Shown here piece after piece: positions 49,909 to 57,796 of a stretch of 58,981 nucleotides of DNA. Below the pieces are notes generated by a model. The model searched no databases and had not been told where the DNA came from. It saw nothing but the letters and a program-made list of their open reading frames with translations. Source of the stretch: Streptosporangiaceae bacterium (GTDB taxonomy: Bacteria > Actinomycetota > Actinomycetes > Streptosporangiales > Streptosporangiaceae); the NCBI GenBank assembly GCA_030041275.1, contig JASHOE010000282.1:1-58981 (forward strand), in the 5' to 3' direction. Each line of letters begins with the position of its first letter. Positions within the stretch are counted from its first letter, which is position 1. Made by a program: the position numbers and the translations under genes.

Positions 49909-50813
49909 TCTGGGTGCCGACCGAGCCAGTGGCAGCGGAGCTGGCGGGGCTTGCCGGAGTGCGCGTCGAGGTGGTGGCTCCCGCCGGCCCCAGCCTGCCG
50001 GACTCGGCCGCGAGCGTGGAGTTCTACGTGCCGCCGTTCTTCCCGCCGCCAGCGGCCGTCGACGCGATGACGAAGATGCCGCGACTGCGGGTTGTGCAGA
50101 CGCTCACCGCCGGGTTCGACCGGGTACGGCCGAAGGTGCCGGCGGGCGCGGTACTGTGCAACGCGCGTGGCGTGCACGACGCCAGCACTGCCGAGTGGGT
50201 GGTGGGCGCGGCCGTGGCGATGTTCCGTCAGTTCCCCTTCTTCGCGCTCGAGCAGGCGGCCGGGCGGTGGAGCTACCAGTCCACCGACACACTGGCCGGC
50301 AAGAGCGTGCTCATCGTGGGGTACGGATCCATCGGCCAGGCGGTAGAGCGCCGGCTGGCCGGCTTCGACGTCGAGGTCCGCCGGGTCGCGAGGTCGCCCC
50401 GAGCGGGGGTCAGCCCGGTGTCCGACCTGCCGGGTCTGGTCCCGGATGCGGACGTGGTGATCTTGCTAGCGCCGGTTACGGCGGAGACCGTCGGGATGGT
50501 CGACGCGGCGTTCCTCGCCCGGATGAAGGACGGCGCGCTGCTCATCAACGCCGCGCGTGGCGTGCTGGTCGTCACCGACGCGCTGGTGACGGAGCTGGCG
50601 GCGGGGCGGCTGCTGGCCGCCATGGACGTGACCGATCCTGAGCCGCTGCCGCCCGGCCACCCGCTGTGGACGCTGCCGAATGTGCTGATCACCCCCCACG
50701 TGGGCGCGTCGACGCCGTACTCGATGGCGATGGCGAACAGGTTCGTGGCCGCCCAGGCCGAGCGTTACGTGACCGGGCAGCCGCTCGCGAACGTGATCGC
50801 CGGAGATTACTAA
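49881..50813 (+). CDS. D-isomer-specific 2-hydroxyacid dehydrogenase
   Basis: The 310-residue NAD(P)-dependent dehydrogenase has the dinucleotide motif LIVGYGSIGQAVERRLAG (about residue 145), the substrate/catalytic Arg in LLINAARGVLV, Glu in VTDPEPLPPGHPLW and His in ITPHVGASTP. The substrate 2-keto or 2-hydroxy acid cannot be deduced. The GTG at 49881 lies within the metG 3' end; a GTG at 49902 (MLIWVPTEP) is an equally good family start. TATTCT at 49834-49839 may be a private promoter. Confidence 0.85.
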   Translation: MGGGTGTVLIWVPTEPVAAELAGLAGVRVEVVAPAGPSLPDSAASVEFYVPPFFPPPAAVDAMTKMPRLRVVQTLTAGFDRVRPKVPAGAVLCNARGVHDASTAEWVVGAAVAMFRQFPFFALEQAAGRWSYQSTDTLAGKSVLIVGYGSIGQAVERRLAGFDVEVRRVARSPRAGVSPVSDLPGLVPDADVVILLAPVTAETVGMVDAAFLARMKDGALLINAARGVLVVTDALVTELAAGRLLAAMDVTDPEPLPPGHPLWTLPNVLITPHVGASTPYSMAMANRFVAAQAERYVTGQPLANVIAGDY

Positions 50814-51123
50814 GCCGCAGGTCAGGACGTTAGCCGCAAGCCGGCACGAAGTTGTCGCCGTGTGTACGCCCTTCCTCAATCGAAGCGTGATCTGCGCGCC
50901 GTAAAGTCGTGCCCGCTTCACTGAAAGTGCGAGACACCGGGCGTCTCCGGGAGCGCCGGAACGCCTGGTGCGGCTGCCCGCCCGCCGGCGCGCCGTGTGC
51001 TGCCAGGGCTCGATGGCGAGCCGCAGGCATGACTCCCCGGCCTGGCGTGCGGTTGCCTGTGTTCTGGCTCGCGCTCCGCACGTTCCGGTTGGGTGACACG
51101 GGACGCAGCCGACGGGAGGTCTG
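50814..51123. other. Intergenic stretch without a recognisable gene
   Basis: I find no family-like frame in this gap on either strand. CGTAAAGT near 50900 could be a weak -10 for the downstream GGDEF/EAL gene. No riboswitch core is evident. Confidence 0.45.
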
Positions 51124-51174
51124 GTGCACGCACGCCCGGTGCTTGCCGCCCGCGCACCTGCCTGGCTGCCATGA
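51124..51174 (+). CDS. Possible 16-codon leader ORF coupled to the PAS-GGDEF-EAL gene
   Basis: A GTG with GGGAGG 4 nt upstream opens a 16-residue frame (VHARPVLAARAPAWLP). Its TGA overlaps the ATG of the next gene as ATGA. The main gene has no ribosome-binding site of its own, so coupled reinitiation from this frame would explain its translation. Confidence 0.45.
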   Translation: MHARPVLAARAPAWLP

Positions 51175-53852
51175 GCCTGTCGACTGTCGCCTGGACGACC
51201 GTGGGGATCCTCCTGACGGCGCTCGCTGCCGTGGCGCTGATCCGCCGGTACCGGCAAGGCGATGTCGCCAGCCGGTGGCTCGCGATCGGCGTCGTGGTCT
51301 TCGGCGCCGCCTTCGCCGCCCAGGGAGCCAACGCCGGCGACGTCACGCCTGCGATGATCCAGCTCACGCTCACCGACCTGCTGGCTCTGCTGGCCCTGCC
51401 GCTGCTGGTCGTCGCCCTCGTGCGGATGACGCCGTCCGCAAGCCTCGCCGACTCGGGCTGGCTCGCCGACGGCGGCCTGTTCGCGCTCGCCATTTTCGGC
51501 ATCGGGTGGATCGCGGTGCTGCGCGGCGCGTACACCGCGACGGGTGTCGGCCCTGGCTTCTTCGTTGTCGACCTGATCCACCCAGCTGCCGATCTCGTCG
51601 TGCTCGGCGGCACGCTCTGGCTGGCGCCGCGGGCCGGGCGGCGCGGGCTGACGCTGTACGCCGCGCTGCTCGCCCTCACGCTGGGAGACTTCCTTGCCGT
51701 GCAGGCCAGGGCGAGTGGCATGCATCCGGGTGCCTGGCCCCAGCTCGCCTGGCTGGCGGCAATATGCCTGCTCGGCTGGATCGGGCTGCTGCCTCCTGGT
51801 GCCGACGCTCGGGCGACCACGCCGAGCGCCGAGCTCGACGCGCCGCGCCCGGCCCTGCCACTCGGCACCGGGATCGCGATCGCGGCGGCCGGTGCCAGCG
51901 GCCTCGTTACCTTCATTTTCGCGCTGGTTACCTGGGGTCGCAGCGGATCGCTGCCACTGGTCGCTCTGGCGCTGCTGATCCTCGCCGTGGTCGCGCGCGT
52001 GGCCGTGCTGATCCGCCAGGCCGCCGCGGCAACCGCGCTGGTCGAGCACGTCGGCAGCCAGTTCCATCAGCTCGCCGACCGGACGAGCGACGTGGTGCTG
52101 CTGTGCGACGAGGCCGGCCTGATCCGGTACGCGAGTCAGGCCGTGACCCACTACGGATACGAGCCGGGCGAACTCGCCGGAAGCCGGCTGCCGGACCTGA
52201 TCCACCCCGACGACCTGGCTGGCGTGCTCCGCGCGGCCGCGACCGCGCGCGGCGGTGGCCACCCGGAACTGAGCCAGATCGCGTGTCGGGTTCGCTCAGC
52301 CGATGGCACGTGGCGGCACGTGCAGGGCACAGTGTCGCGATACTCGGCTGCCGGGCCGGCCCTGTTGCTGGTCACCGGCCGAGATATCAGCGATCAGATC
52401 GCGCTGCGCCAGCAGGTCATGCAGCTCACCTTCCATGACGGTCTGACCGGGCTGCCGAATCGGTCTTATGTCGAAGACCGCACCAAGGACCTGCTCGCGC
52501 AGCGGCAGGCGCGGCCGCGGCGGTCCGGCCAGACCGCGGCAATCTTCATCGACCTGGACCGCTTCACCGCGATCAACGACTCGGTCGGACACGGCGTGGG
52601 CGACCTGGTGCTGGCGCAGGCGGGGCTGCGGCTCCGCGGTCTGGTCCCGGCGCACGACACGGTGGCGCGCTGGGGCGGCGACGAGTTCGCGGTGCTGATC
52701 GAGGACGCGGCCAGCTCGCAGGAGGTCGTCGACATCGCCGAGCAGCTGGCCAGCGCGATCGCGGCCGAGCCGTTCGACGTCGCCGGGCGGCAGCTGTCGA
52801 TAACCGCGAGCGTGGGCGTGGCGTTCGCCGACCCCGACCAGGCCGAGCACCTGCTGCGCAACGCCGACCTGGCCATGTCCATGGCAAAGGACGCTGGCGG
52901 CGGGCGGGTTGAGGTGTTCGCCGCGCACATGCACGCCGACGTGATCCGCCGGATCGAGCTCACGTCAGCGCTCCGGGCCGCGATCGACGAAGAAGGCCTG
53001 GGCATCGAGTACCAGCCAGTCGTCGAGCTGTCCACGTCACGCGTCGCCAGCCTGGAGGCACTGGTGCGCTGGTCGCGCGACGGCGAGCGGGTCGAGCCCG
53101 CCGACTTCCTGGCCATCGCGGAGGACTCGGGGCTGATCGTCCCGCTCGGCGGCTGGGTGCTCGCCCAGGCCTGCCGGCAGGTCGTGAGCTGGCGGGAGTC
53201 GGGCTGGCTGGTGGGCCTCTCGGTGAACTTCTCGCTGCGGCAGGTCAGCGCCCCGGATTTCGCGGAGATGGTGCTGACGGCGCTGGACGACAGCGGCCTG
53301 CCGCGGTCCGCGCTGACGCTCGAGGTGACTGAGCGGGTGCTCATCGAGATCGGGCCGCCGATCATGGCCGGTCTCGCCCGGCTGCGGCACCTGGGCGTGC
53401 GGCTGGCGATCGACGACTTTGGCACCGGTTACGCATCGCTCGCGTACCTGCGCGAGCTGCCCGTCGACATCATCAAGATCGACCCCTCGTTCGTGGCGGG
53501 ACTCGGCACCGACGGGACGCTGGCGATGCTGACCCGCACCGTCGTCCAGGTCGGTCATGATCTCGGCATCGAGATCGTGGCCGAAGGGATCGAGCGGCCC
53601 GAGCAGCTCGAGCTGCTGCGCGCGATGGGCTGCGGCCTCGGCCAGGGCTTCCTCGTGGCTCGCCCGATGACCGCGCAGCGGATCGAGTCGCTGGCCGCCA
53701 TCGAGGGCCGCGGACCGGGGTCGTTGCGTCCGGTGGCGCCGTCGTTCCCGGATTCGGAACCGCCCGCCTCGCCGTCGTCGTCGCCCCCGGCGCCGCCGCT
53801 GCCGGATCCGGCCCCCGCGCCGTCCTCCCCGGCGCCAGCACCGGGCTTGTGA
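51171..53852 (+). CDS. Membrane PAS-GGDEF-EAL c-di-GMP enzyme
   Basis: The 893-residue protein has about eight N-terminal transmembrane helices (residues 5-290). A PAS domain follows (about 300-415, with LCDEAGLIRYASQAVTHYGYEPGEL and the PAC segment ending VTGRDISDQ). The GGDEF domain (about 425-590) has an intact [11 protein letters not shown], and the EAL domain (about 605-855) has EALVRW, SVNFS, LEVTERVL, IDDFGTGYASL, IKIDPSF and VAEGIE, so both activities look possible. The last 40 residues are a Pro/Ser-rich tail. A longer GTG start at 51093 is unlikely; the ATG overlaps a short upstream ORF. Confidence 0.9.
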   Translation: MSLSTVAWTTVGILLTALAAVALIRRYRQGDVASRWLAIGVVVFGAAFAAQGANAGDVTPAMIQLTLTDLLALLALPLLVVALVRMTPSASLADSGWLADGGLFALAIFGIGWIAVLRGAYTATGVGPGFFVVDLIHPAADLVVLGGTLWLAPRAGRRGLTLYAALLALTLGDFLAVQARASGMHPGAWPQLAWLAAICLLGWIGLLPPGADARATTPSAELDAPRPALPLGTGIAIAAAGASGLVTFIFALVTWGRSGSLPLVALALLILAVVARVAVLIRQAAAATALVEHVGSQFHQLADRTSDVVLLCDEAGLIRYASQAVTHYGYEPGELAGSRLPDLIHPDDLAGVLRAAATARGGGHPELSQIACRVRSADGTWRHVQGTVSRYSAAGPALLLVTGRDISDQIALRQQVMQLTFHDGLTGLPNRSYVEDRTKDLLAQRQARPRRSGQTAAIFIDLDRFTAINDSVGHGVGDLVLAQAGLRLRGLVPAHDTVARWGGDEFAVLIEDAASSQEVVDIAEQLASAIAAEPFDVAGRQLSITASVGVAFADPDQAEHLLRNADLAMSMAKDAGGGRVEVFAAHMHADVIRRIELTSALRAAIDEEGLGIEYQPVVELSTSRVASLEALVRWSRDGERVEPADFLAIAEDSGLIVPLGGWVLAQACRQVVSWRESGWLVGLSVNFSLRQVSAPDFAEMVLTALDDSGLPRSALTLEVTERVLIEIGPPIMAGLARLRHLGVRLAIDDFGTGYASLAYLRELPVDIIKIDPSFVAGLGTDGTLAMLTRTVVQVGHDLGIEIVAEGIERPEQLELLRAMGCGLGQGFLVARPMTAQRIESLAAIEGRGPGSLRPVAPSFPDSEPPASPSSSPPAPPLPDPAPAPSSPAPAPGL

Positions 53853-53863
53853 AGGGGTTCACA
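53848..53863. promoter_or_regulatory. Perfect CRP/FNR-family-type operator in the serA promoter
   Basis: TGTGAAGGGGTTCACA matches the CRP consensus TGTGA-N6-TCACA exactly; the symmetry extends one base on each side (53847-53864). It lies 12 bp before the TAGACT -10 of serA (53876-53881), centred about 32 bp before the expected start of transcription, and overlaps the stop of the upstream GGDEF/EAL gene. Confidence 0.6.
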
Positions 53864-53875
53864 AAACGCCCTGGC

Positions 53876-53881
53876 TAGACT
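53876..53881 (+). promoter_or_regulatory. -10 TAGACT of serA
   Basis: The hexamer matches the local -10 form and leaves a leader of about 28 nt with CGGAGGAA as ribosome-binding site for the GTG at 53916. Confidence 0.5.
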
Positions 53882-53915
53882 GGGGGGCTCCTGACACTGC
53901 CGCATCGGAGGAATT

Positions 53916-55508
53916 GTGCCTGCACCCGTGGTCCTCGTCGCTGAGGAGCTCTCCCCGGCTGGGATCGCCTTGCTGGAGTCCTCGTTCGAGGTCCGCTACA
54001 CCGACGGCGCCGACCGGAGCAAGCTGCTTCCGGCGCTTGCGGACGTCGACGCCGTGATCGTCCGCAGCGCCACGCAGATCGACTCGGAGGCCATCGCACA
54101 CGGGCGCCGGCTGCGGGTCGTCGCACGTGCTGGCGTCGGGCTGGACAACGTGGACGTGGACGCGGCGACGAAGGCCGGCGTCATGGTGGTGAACGCGCCC
54201 GCGAGCAACGTCGTCAGCGCCGCCGAGCACGCGGTCGCGCTGCTGCTCGCGCTCGCACGCAACGTGCCCCAGGCGAACTCCGCACTGAAGAGCGGCCAGT
54301 GGAAGCGGTCCGCCTACACGGGAGTCGAACTGCAGGAGAAGGTCGTCGGCATTCTCGGGCTCGGCCGGATCGGCGCGCTCGTCGCGCAGCGGCTGTCGGC
54401 GTTCGGCATGATCGTGATCGCCTACGACCCGTACGCACCGTCGGCCACCTCGACCCAACTCGGCGTGCGGATGGTCGGCCTGGACGAGCTGCTGGCCGAG
54501 TCCGACTTCATCAGCGTGCACCTGCCGAAGAACGCCGAGACCGTCGGCCTCATCGGCGACCGGGAGCTGCGGATGGTGAAGCCCACCGTGCGGATCGTGA
54601 ACGCGGCCAGAGGCGGCATCGTGGACGAGGCGGCGCTGGCGGATGCGCTGCGCGAAGGCCGGGTCGCCGGTGCGGGCATCGACGTCTACGTCAGGGAGCC
54701 GTGCACCGACAGCCCGCTGTTTGGCTTCGACAACGTCGTGGCGACCCCGCACCTCGGCGCGAGCACCGCAGAAGCGCAGGAAAAGGCGGGTACGCAGGTG
54801 GCTAGGTCGGTCCGGCTCGCCCTCGACGGCGAGTTCGTGCCGGACGCCGTCAACGTGCAGGGCGGCGCCGTCGCCGAAGACCTCCGCCCGTGGCTGCCAC
54901 TGGGTGAGAAGCTCGGCCGCGTGCTGGCCGCGCTCGCCGGCGGCGCGACGGCGTCCGTTGCGGTCGAGGCGAAGGGCGAGATCGCTGCCCTCGACGTGAG
55001 CGTGCTGGAGCTGGCGGCCATGAAGGGGCTGTTCGCTGACGTGACGGAGGAACCGGTCACCTACGTGAATGCGCCGCTCGTGGCCAAGGAGCGCGGAGTG
55101 GAGCTCACGCTCACCGCCGACCGGATCAGCAAGGACTGGCGCAACTTGCTCACGATCCGGGGTACGGCGCCGGACGGCGAGCTCGTCTCGGTCAGCGGCA
55201 CGCTCACCGGCCTCCGGCTGGCGGAGCGGCTCGTCGAGGTGAACGGCCTCGACGCCGAGATCGCGCCGGCCGAGCACATGATCTTCCTCGGCTACGTCGA
55301 CCGGCCCGGCGTGGTCGGTGCGGTGGGCCAGATCCTGGGCAGCCACCAGATCAACATCGGTGGCATGCAGGTCTGCAGGCGCGCCCAGGGCGGCGACGCC
55401 ATGCTGGTGCTGTCGGCCGACTCAGCCGTGCCGCTGGAACTGCTCGGCGAGATCGCGCACGCCACCGGCGCGCGCCTGGCCAGGGTCGTCGACCTCGACG
55501 GAGACTGA
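53916..55508 (+). CDS. serA: D-3-phosphoglycerate dehydrogenase
   Basis: The 530-residue enzyme starts serine biosynthesis by oxidising 3-phosphoglycerate. The NAD motif is ILGLGRIGALVAQRL, the substrate Arg is in NAARGGIVDEAAL, the catalytic Glu in GIDVYVREPCTDSPLF and the His in ATPHLGAST. The long C-terminus has the intervening (allosteric substrate-binding) domain and a final ACT domain (FLGYVDRPGVVGAVGQILGSHQINIGGM), as in the mycobacterial type regulated by serine. GGAGGAA precedes the GTG. A perfect CRP-type palindrome lies in its promoter. Confidence 0.97.
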   Translation: MPAPVVLVAEELSPAGIALLESSFEVRYTDGADRSKLLPALADVDAVIVRSATQIDSEAIAHGRRLRVVARAGVGLDNVDVDAATKAGVMVVNAPASNVVSAAEHAVALLLALARNVPQANSALKSGQWKRSAYTGVELQEKVVGILGLGRIGALVAQRLSAFGMIVIAYDPYAPSATSTQLGVRMVGLDELLAESDFISVHLPKNAETVGLIGDRELRMVKPTVRIVNAARGGIVDEAALADALREGRVAGAGIDVYVREPCTDSPLFGFDNVVATPHLGASTAEAQEKAGTQVARSVRLALDGEFVPDAVNVQGGAVAEDLRPWLPLGEKLGRVLAALAGGATASVAVEAKGEIAALDVSVLELAAMKGLFADVTEEPVTYVNAPLVAKERGVELTLTADRISKDWRNLLTIRGTAPDGELVSVSGTLTGLRLAERLVEVNGLDAEIAPAEHMIFLGYVDRPGVVGAVGQILGSHQINIGGMQVCRRAQGGDAMLVLSADSAVPLELLGEIAHATGARLARVVDLDGD

Positions 55509-55531
55509 CGGCTCGGTCGTCGCCTCGCCAG

Positions 55532-55537
55532 TAAGGT
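55532..55537 (+). promoter_or_regulatory. -10 TAAGGT of the former leuB
   Basis: TAAGGT is followed by six bases and a GTG at 55544, which is the expected leaderless start of the leuB relic. Confidence 0.45.
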
Positions 55538-55543
55538 GGGCGG

Positions 55544-55673
55544 GTGGTGGCTGCACGAAGCATCGGGCTGGCGCGGTGATCGGCAGCGACGGTATCGCTC
55601 CTGAGGTCGTAGCCGAAGCCATCAAGGAGCTGCGGAGATCGGGGACGACATCGCCGAGCGGGTGGCGGTCTAG
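55544..55673 (+). pseudogene. leuB: Relic of 3-isopropylmalate dehydrogenase (leuB), both ends joined
   Basis: From the GTG the translation runs VVAARSIGLA. After a 2-nt shift (extra CG at about 55574) it continues VIGSDGIAPEVVAEAIKEL, the LeuB N-terminus (family form LAVIPGDGIGPEVV). At about 55633 it switches frame to EIGDDIAERVAV and a TAG, which looks like the LeuB C-terminus. About 130 bp remain of a gene of about 1,050 bp, so roughly 85-90% of the interior is missing. serA followed by leuB is the streptomycete order. No function is expected. Confidence 0.75.
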
Positions 55674-55747
55674 CCCTGCCTGACATCACGCTCACCCCAC
55701 CGCGCAGCTGGCCTGCGCGCCGCGACCTGCGGCGCGCCCGGATCGCT

Positions 55748-57004
55748 GTGCTCATCTACTTTGCCGCGCTGGGCCTGGCCAGCGGCGTCTGGCTCGCCAG
55801 GATCCCGGCGGTCAAGCAGAACCTGCACCTGACCGACGGCGTCCTCGGCCTGGCACTGCTGTCCGCCCCGGTCGGCCTGGTCGTCGTGGTGCTGTTCGCC
55901 AGCCGGATCGTGCACCGGTTCGGCAGCCGGCGGCCGACCATGATCGGCGGAACCTGCGCGGCGGTGCTGCCGGTGGCGTTCGGCCTCGCGCCGAGCCTCG
56001 CTGCGCTCATGGCGGCGCTGTTCGCCTTCGGGCTGGCGGGCGGAATGGTGGACGTCGCCATGAACTCGCAGGCAGTGCTCGTCGAACGCCGCGCGGGCCG
56101 GCCGCTGATGACGTCTTTCCACGCCAGCTACAGCTTCGGGGGGCTCGCCGGCGCGTTGCTCGGCGCGCTGTTCGCGTCGGCGGGGATTGGCCCGACGGTC
56201 AACTTCGCGAGCGTGGGCGTCCCACTCGCGTGCGTCGCCGCCGTGGCCGGCCGGTGGCTGGTGCGGGATTCGGCCGGGAACGCGGCCGAGTCGGCCCCCG
56301 CCGCTCGTCTCACCGCAGCCGAGTCGGATGTGGCCGCGGCTCCGGCTGTGTCGGCTCCGGCTGTGTCGGCTCCGGCTGTGTCGGTTCCGTCTGCATCGGT
56401 TCCGGCCGTGCGCTCGCGGCTGCGGTCGTGGACGCCCGCTCTGCTGCTCATGGCGCTGCTCGCGGCCTGTTCGCTACTCGGTGAGGGTTCGGCCGAGGGA
56501 TGGAGCGCCGTGTACCTGCACGACAACCTCGGCGCGTCGGCCGGGCTGGCCGCGCTCGGCTATGCCGGGTTCAGCGTCGCGATGGCGGCTGGGCGGCTGT
56601 CAGGCGACCGGCTCAACGCAAGGTTCGGGGCCCCGATCTTGATGCGCTGCTGCGGGCTGATCGCGGCGGCTGGGCTGGGTCTCGGCCTGCTCAGCAGCGA
56701 CCCGGCGGGCGCCATCGTCGGCTTCACCGCGTTTGGCGCGGGACTGTCGTGCACGTTCCCGCTGCTGCTGTCCGCGGCGGGCAATGTTGATCACGCCCGG
56801 CCAGCGCTTGGGATCGCCCGGGTAGCCGGATCGGGCTACGCGGGGCTGCTGTGCGGCCCGGTGCTCATCGGCGGGCTAGCTAGCGCGTTCGGCCTGCACC
56901 GGGCGCTGCTGGTGCCGCTGGCGCTGGTACTGGTGATCGCCGCAGGCGCGGGGGTGGCCGGCGGTGGCGCACGGCTAGCGTCCCGCGGCGCTGCGCGCGG
57001 CTAG
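55748..57004 (+). CDS. MFS transporter
   Basis: The 418-residue protein has twelve predicted hydrophobic segments, starting MLIYFAALGLASGVWLARIPAVKQN, with the family D/R motif region FASRIVHRFGSRRPTMIGG after helix 2. The central cytoplasmic loop contains about five repeats of A/V-P-A-V-S encoded by 15-bp DNA repeats. It resembles sugar/drug MFS proteins of the FucP/YbjJ-like type; the substrate is unknown. The GTG has no ribosome-binding site, and no other start exists in frame after 55610. The last nine codons and stop lie in a 26-bp tandem repeat. Confidence 0.82.
   Translation: MLIYFAALGLASGVWLARIPAVKQNLHLTDGVLGLALLSAPVGLVVVVLFASRIVHRFGSRRPTMIGGTCAAVLPVAFGLAPSLAALMAALFAFGLAGGMVDVAMNSQAVLVERRAGRPLMTSFHASYSFGGLAGALLGALFASAGIGPTVNFASVGVPLACVAAVAGRWLVRDSAGNAAESAPAARLTAAESDVAAAPAVSAPAVSAPAVSVPSASVPAVRSRLRSWTPALLLMALLAACSLLGEGSAEGWSAVYLHDNLGASAGLAALGYAGFSVAMAAGRLSGDRLNARFGAPILMRCCGLIAAAGLGLGLLSSDPAGAIVGFTAFGAGLSCTFPLLLSAAGNVDHARPALGIARVAGSGYAGLLCGPVLIGGLASAFGLHRALLVPLALVLVIAAGAGVAGGGARLASRGAARG
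56341..56410. repeat. 15-bp repeats encoding the APAVS linker of the MFS protein
   Basis: Units at 56341, 56356 and 56371 are TCCGGCTGTGTCGG(C/T); two further units at 56386 and 56401 are diverged. They are in phase with the reading frame, so the linker can change length without frameshift. Confidence 0.9.
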
Positions 57005-57032
57005 CGTCCCGCAGCGCTGCGCGCGGCTAGCG
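56972..57032. repeat. 26-bp tandem repeat across the MFS stop codon
   Basis: Copies at 56972-56997 and 56998-57023 differ by one base and a partial third begins at 57024. Because 26 is not a multiple of three, CGGCTAG is read as coding (R-L) in the first copy and supplies the TAG stop in the second. Confidence 0.92.
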
Positions 57033-57064
57033 CTGCTGGTCATCGCCGGTCCGCCGCAACGTGT

Positions 57065-57085
57065 TATCTTGTTACCATGGTAACA
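57065..57085 (+). promoter_or_regulatory. Leaderless promoter with 16-bp palindromic operator over the start codon
   Basis: TATCTT (57065-57070) lies 6 nt before the ATG at 57077. The perfect palindrome TGTTACCATGGTAACA (57070-57085) is centred on that ATG, so a bound repressor would cover the transcription and translation start. Confidence 0.6.
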
Positions 57086-57322
57086 GTCGAGCGAACGCAG
57101 ACCGGTCTTCGCATCGAGCGCAACACGCTGAAGGTCCTCAAGGGTCTGGCTGAATACCTTGACCTGTCACTCGGTGACCTCGTCGAAGGCATCGTCTTGC
57201 ACGCGTTTGAGGGCAAGGTGCCGTTTGACCCGCCCCTGCTCGCCAAGATCGACCAGCTCAAGGCCGTCTACGGCCTCAGCCTGACGGCCGCGGACGCACA
57301 CAAGCTCACGGAGCGGCCATGA
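57077..57322 (+). CDS. Small ribbon-helix-helix-like protein
   Basis: The 81-residue protein has a short strand-like segment (TGLRIE), a helix (RNTLKVLKGLAEYLD) and a second helix (SLGDLVEGIVLHAFEG), the order and lengths of a ribbon-helix-helix DNA-binding domain, followed by a 30-residue helical tail. I do not recognise a specific family, so the assignment is structural inference. The start codon lies in a 16-bp palindrome, suggesting autoregulation. Its stop overlaps the start of the SRPBCC gene as ATGA, so the pair is co-translated. Confidence 0.6.
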   Translation: MVTVERTQTGLRIERNTLKVLKGLAEYLDLSLGDLVEGIVLHAFEGKVPFDPPLLAKIDQLKAVYGLSLTAADAHKLTERP

Positions 57323-57768
57323 CCGGCACGCAGCGGCGGTTCACCGGCCAGATCCAGGTCCCGCTGCCGCCGGCCCAGGCTTTCCGTCTGTTCACGCCGC
57401 GCGGTGAGCAGGATTGGGCGCATGGATGGCTGCCACGCTTCGCCGGTCCGGCCCCGGATGACACCGAGCCGGGAACCGTCTTCGAAACCAGTGCCCACGA
57501 CCAGCACACCGTCTGGCTCGTGATCGACCGGCAGCCGGGCACGCGCATCTCGTATGCCAGGGTGACTCCGGGTGATCGGGCCGGCATTGTGACCATCACG
57601 GTCCGCGCCGCCGGCCAGCACAGCGAGGTCGAGGTCACCTATCAGCTGACCGCACTCAGCGACCGAGGCAGCCGTAGGCTCACCGAATTCGCCGCCGGAT
57701 ATCCCGCCTACCTTCAGTCCTGGCAAGACAGCATCGCCACCTGGTTCACAACCTCGGCCAGGCCGTAG
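57319..57768 (+). CDS. SRPBCC (START-like) family protein
   Basis: The 149-residue protein has the SRPBCC pattern: strand (RRFTGQIQVPLPPAQAFRLFTPRGEQDWAHGWLP), several beta strands and a long C-terminal helix (RLTEFAAGYPAYLQSWQDSIATWF). The fold binds hydrophobic ligands; members include AHSA1-like and polyketide-cyclase-like proteins. No ligand can be inferred. Co-translation with the RHH-like gene suggests a ligand-binding partner or a target of the regulator. Confidence 0.7.
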   Translation: MTGTQRRFTGQIQVPLPPAQAFRLFTPRGEQDWAHGWLPRFAGPAPDDTEPGTVFETSAHDQHTVWLVIDRQPGTRISYARVTPGDRAGIVTITVRAAGQHSEVEVTYQLTALSDRGSRRLTEFAAGYPAYLQSWQDSIATWFTTSARP

Positions 57769-57796
57769 CCAGCCTGCGCCTTAGCCAGCACGGGCC

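Noticed and set aside
50466..52262. 598-codon minus-strand frame over the end of the 2-hydroxyacid dehydrogenase and the start of the GGDEF/EAL gene
   Set aside because: It shows the composition typical of shadow frames and overlaps conserved coding sequence on the other strand.
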